Source: Melitaea cinxia (taxonomy: Eukaryota > Arthropoda > Insecta > Lepidoptera > Nymphalidae). From it: 64,000 bases of DNA. Below are positions 63,960 through 64,000 of this stretch, in pieces. The translations under genes were made by a program, and so were the position numbers. Position 1 is the first letter of the stretch. Each line of letters begins with the position of its first letter. The stretch covers positions 7,909,206 to 7,973,205 of the forward strand of contig NC_059396.1 in assembly GCF_905220565.1 (NCBI RefSeq), in the 5' to 3' direction. The notes under the pieces were generated by a model that was not told the origin of the DNA, made no database searches, and worked only from the letters and a program-made list of their open reading frames with translations.

Positions 63960-64000
63960 AAGCTGTGTGGCTACGGCAATAAAGAATATAGCCACCAGCG
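63960..64000 (+). mobile_element. Start of an RTE-type element, cut by window edge
   Basis: AGCTGTGTGGCTACGGCAAT and AAAGAATATAGCCACC match the first 35 nt of the RTE at 36938. Whether it is the autonomous LINE or the short derivative cannot be told. Confidence 0.75.

Noticed and set aside
1..64000. CRISPR array, operon, phage or bacterial plasmid content
   Set aside because: No direct-repeat/spacer pattern and no compact gene clusters; spliced genes and insect transposons show eukaryotic nuclear DNA.

Overview
The window looks like the nuclear genome of a moth or butterfly (Lepidoptera). The evidence is AT-rich non-coding DNA, long GT-AG introns packed with transposon remains, and repeat types I associate with Lepidoptera: tRNA-headed SINEs, RTE and CR1/Jockey-type LINEs, short Helitron-like elements ending in CTAG|T, and hAT- and PIF-like MITEs. 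The species is not identified. There is no prokaryotic-style operon or CRISPR array. Two host protein genes are supported, both on the minus strand. Gene 1 (573-42511) is a complete seven-exon cAMP-dependent-kinase-type catalytic subunit of the PRKX / Drosophila Pka-C3 class. All six introns are GT-AG, the reading frame is continuous across them, and the product is 362 aa with all kinase motifs. Its first intron alone is about 27.9 kb and holds most of the transposons in the window. Gene 2 (50157-62707, continuing upstream past what can be seen) has at least 16 exons. It encodes five zinc-finger-like motifs, an acidic linker and a WD40-type domain resembling the TFIIIC subunit GTF3C2. One of its exons is one base short in a homopolymer, so the sequence as given is frameshifted. 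Two of its last four exons are strikingly GC-rich. Layout: 1-14418 is the 3' half of gene 1 (exons 2-7) with introns holding SINEs, Helitron-like elements, RTE derivatives and a mariner relic. 14419-42333 is intron 1. It holds a 1.04-kb inverted-repeat element carrying a U2 snRNA fragment, a 361-bp hAT-like MITE, an RTE-derived non-autonomous element, a two-ORF CR1-like LINE nested in a Helitron-like element, and a full-length RTE with an intact 986-aa ORF and 12-bp target-site duplications. 42334-42750 is exon 1 and a candidate promoter. 42750-50090 is intergenic and carries a PIF-like MITE and more Helitron-like termini. 50097-62707 is gene 2, whose largest intron carries a 5'-truncated LINE with an open frame inserted into a SINE. 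62708-64000 is upstream or intron sequence with a DDE-transposase relic and the start of another RTE-type copy at the window edge. The most instructive repeat pattern is a three-level family sharing one 3' tail: an autonomous RTE (36938-40165), an internally deleted derivative of about 334 bp (best copy 25678-26011), and a tRNA-headed SINE (best copy 27886-28216). This suggests the RTE machinery mobilises all three. Everything here was read by eye; no alignment or database search was run.
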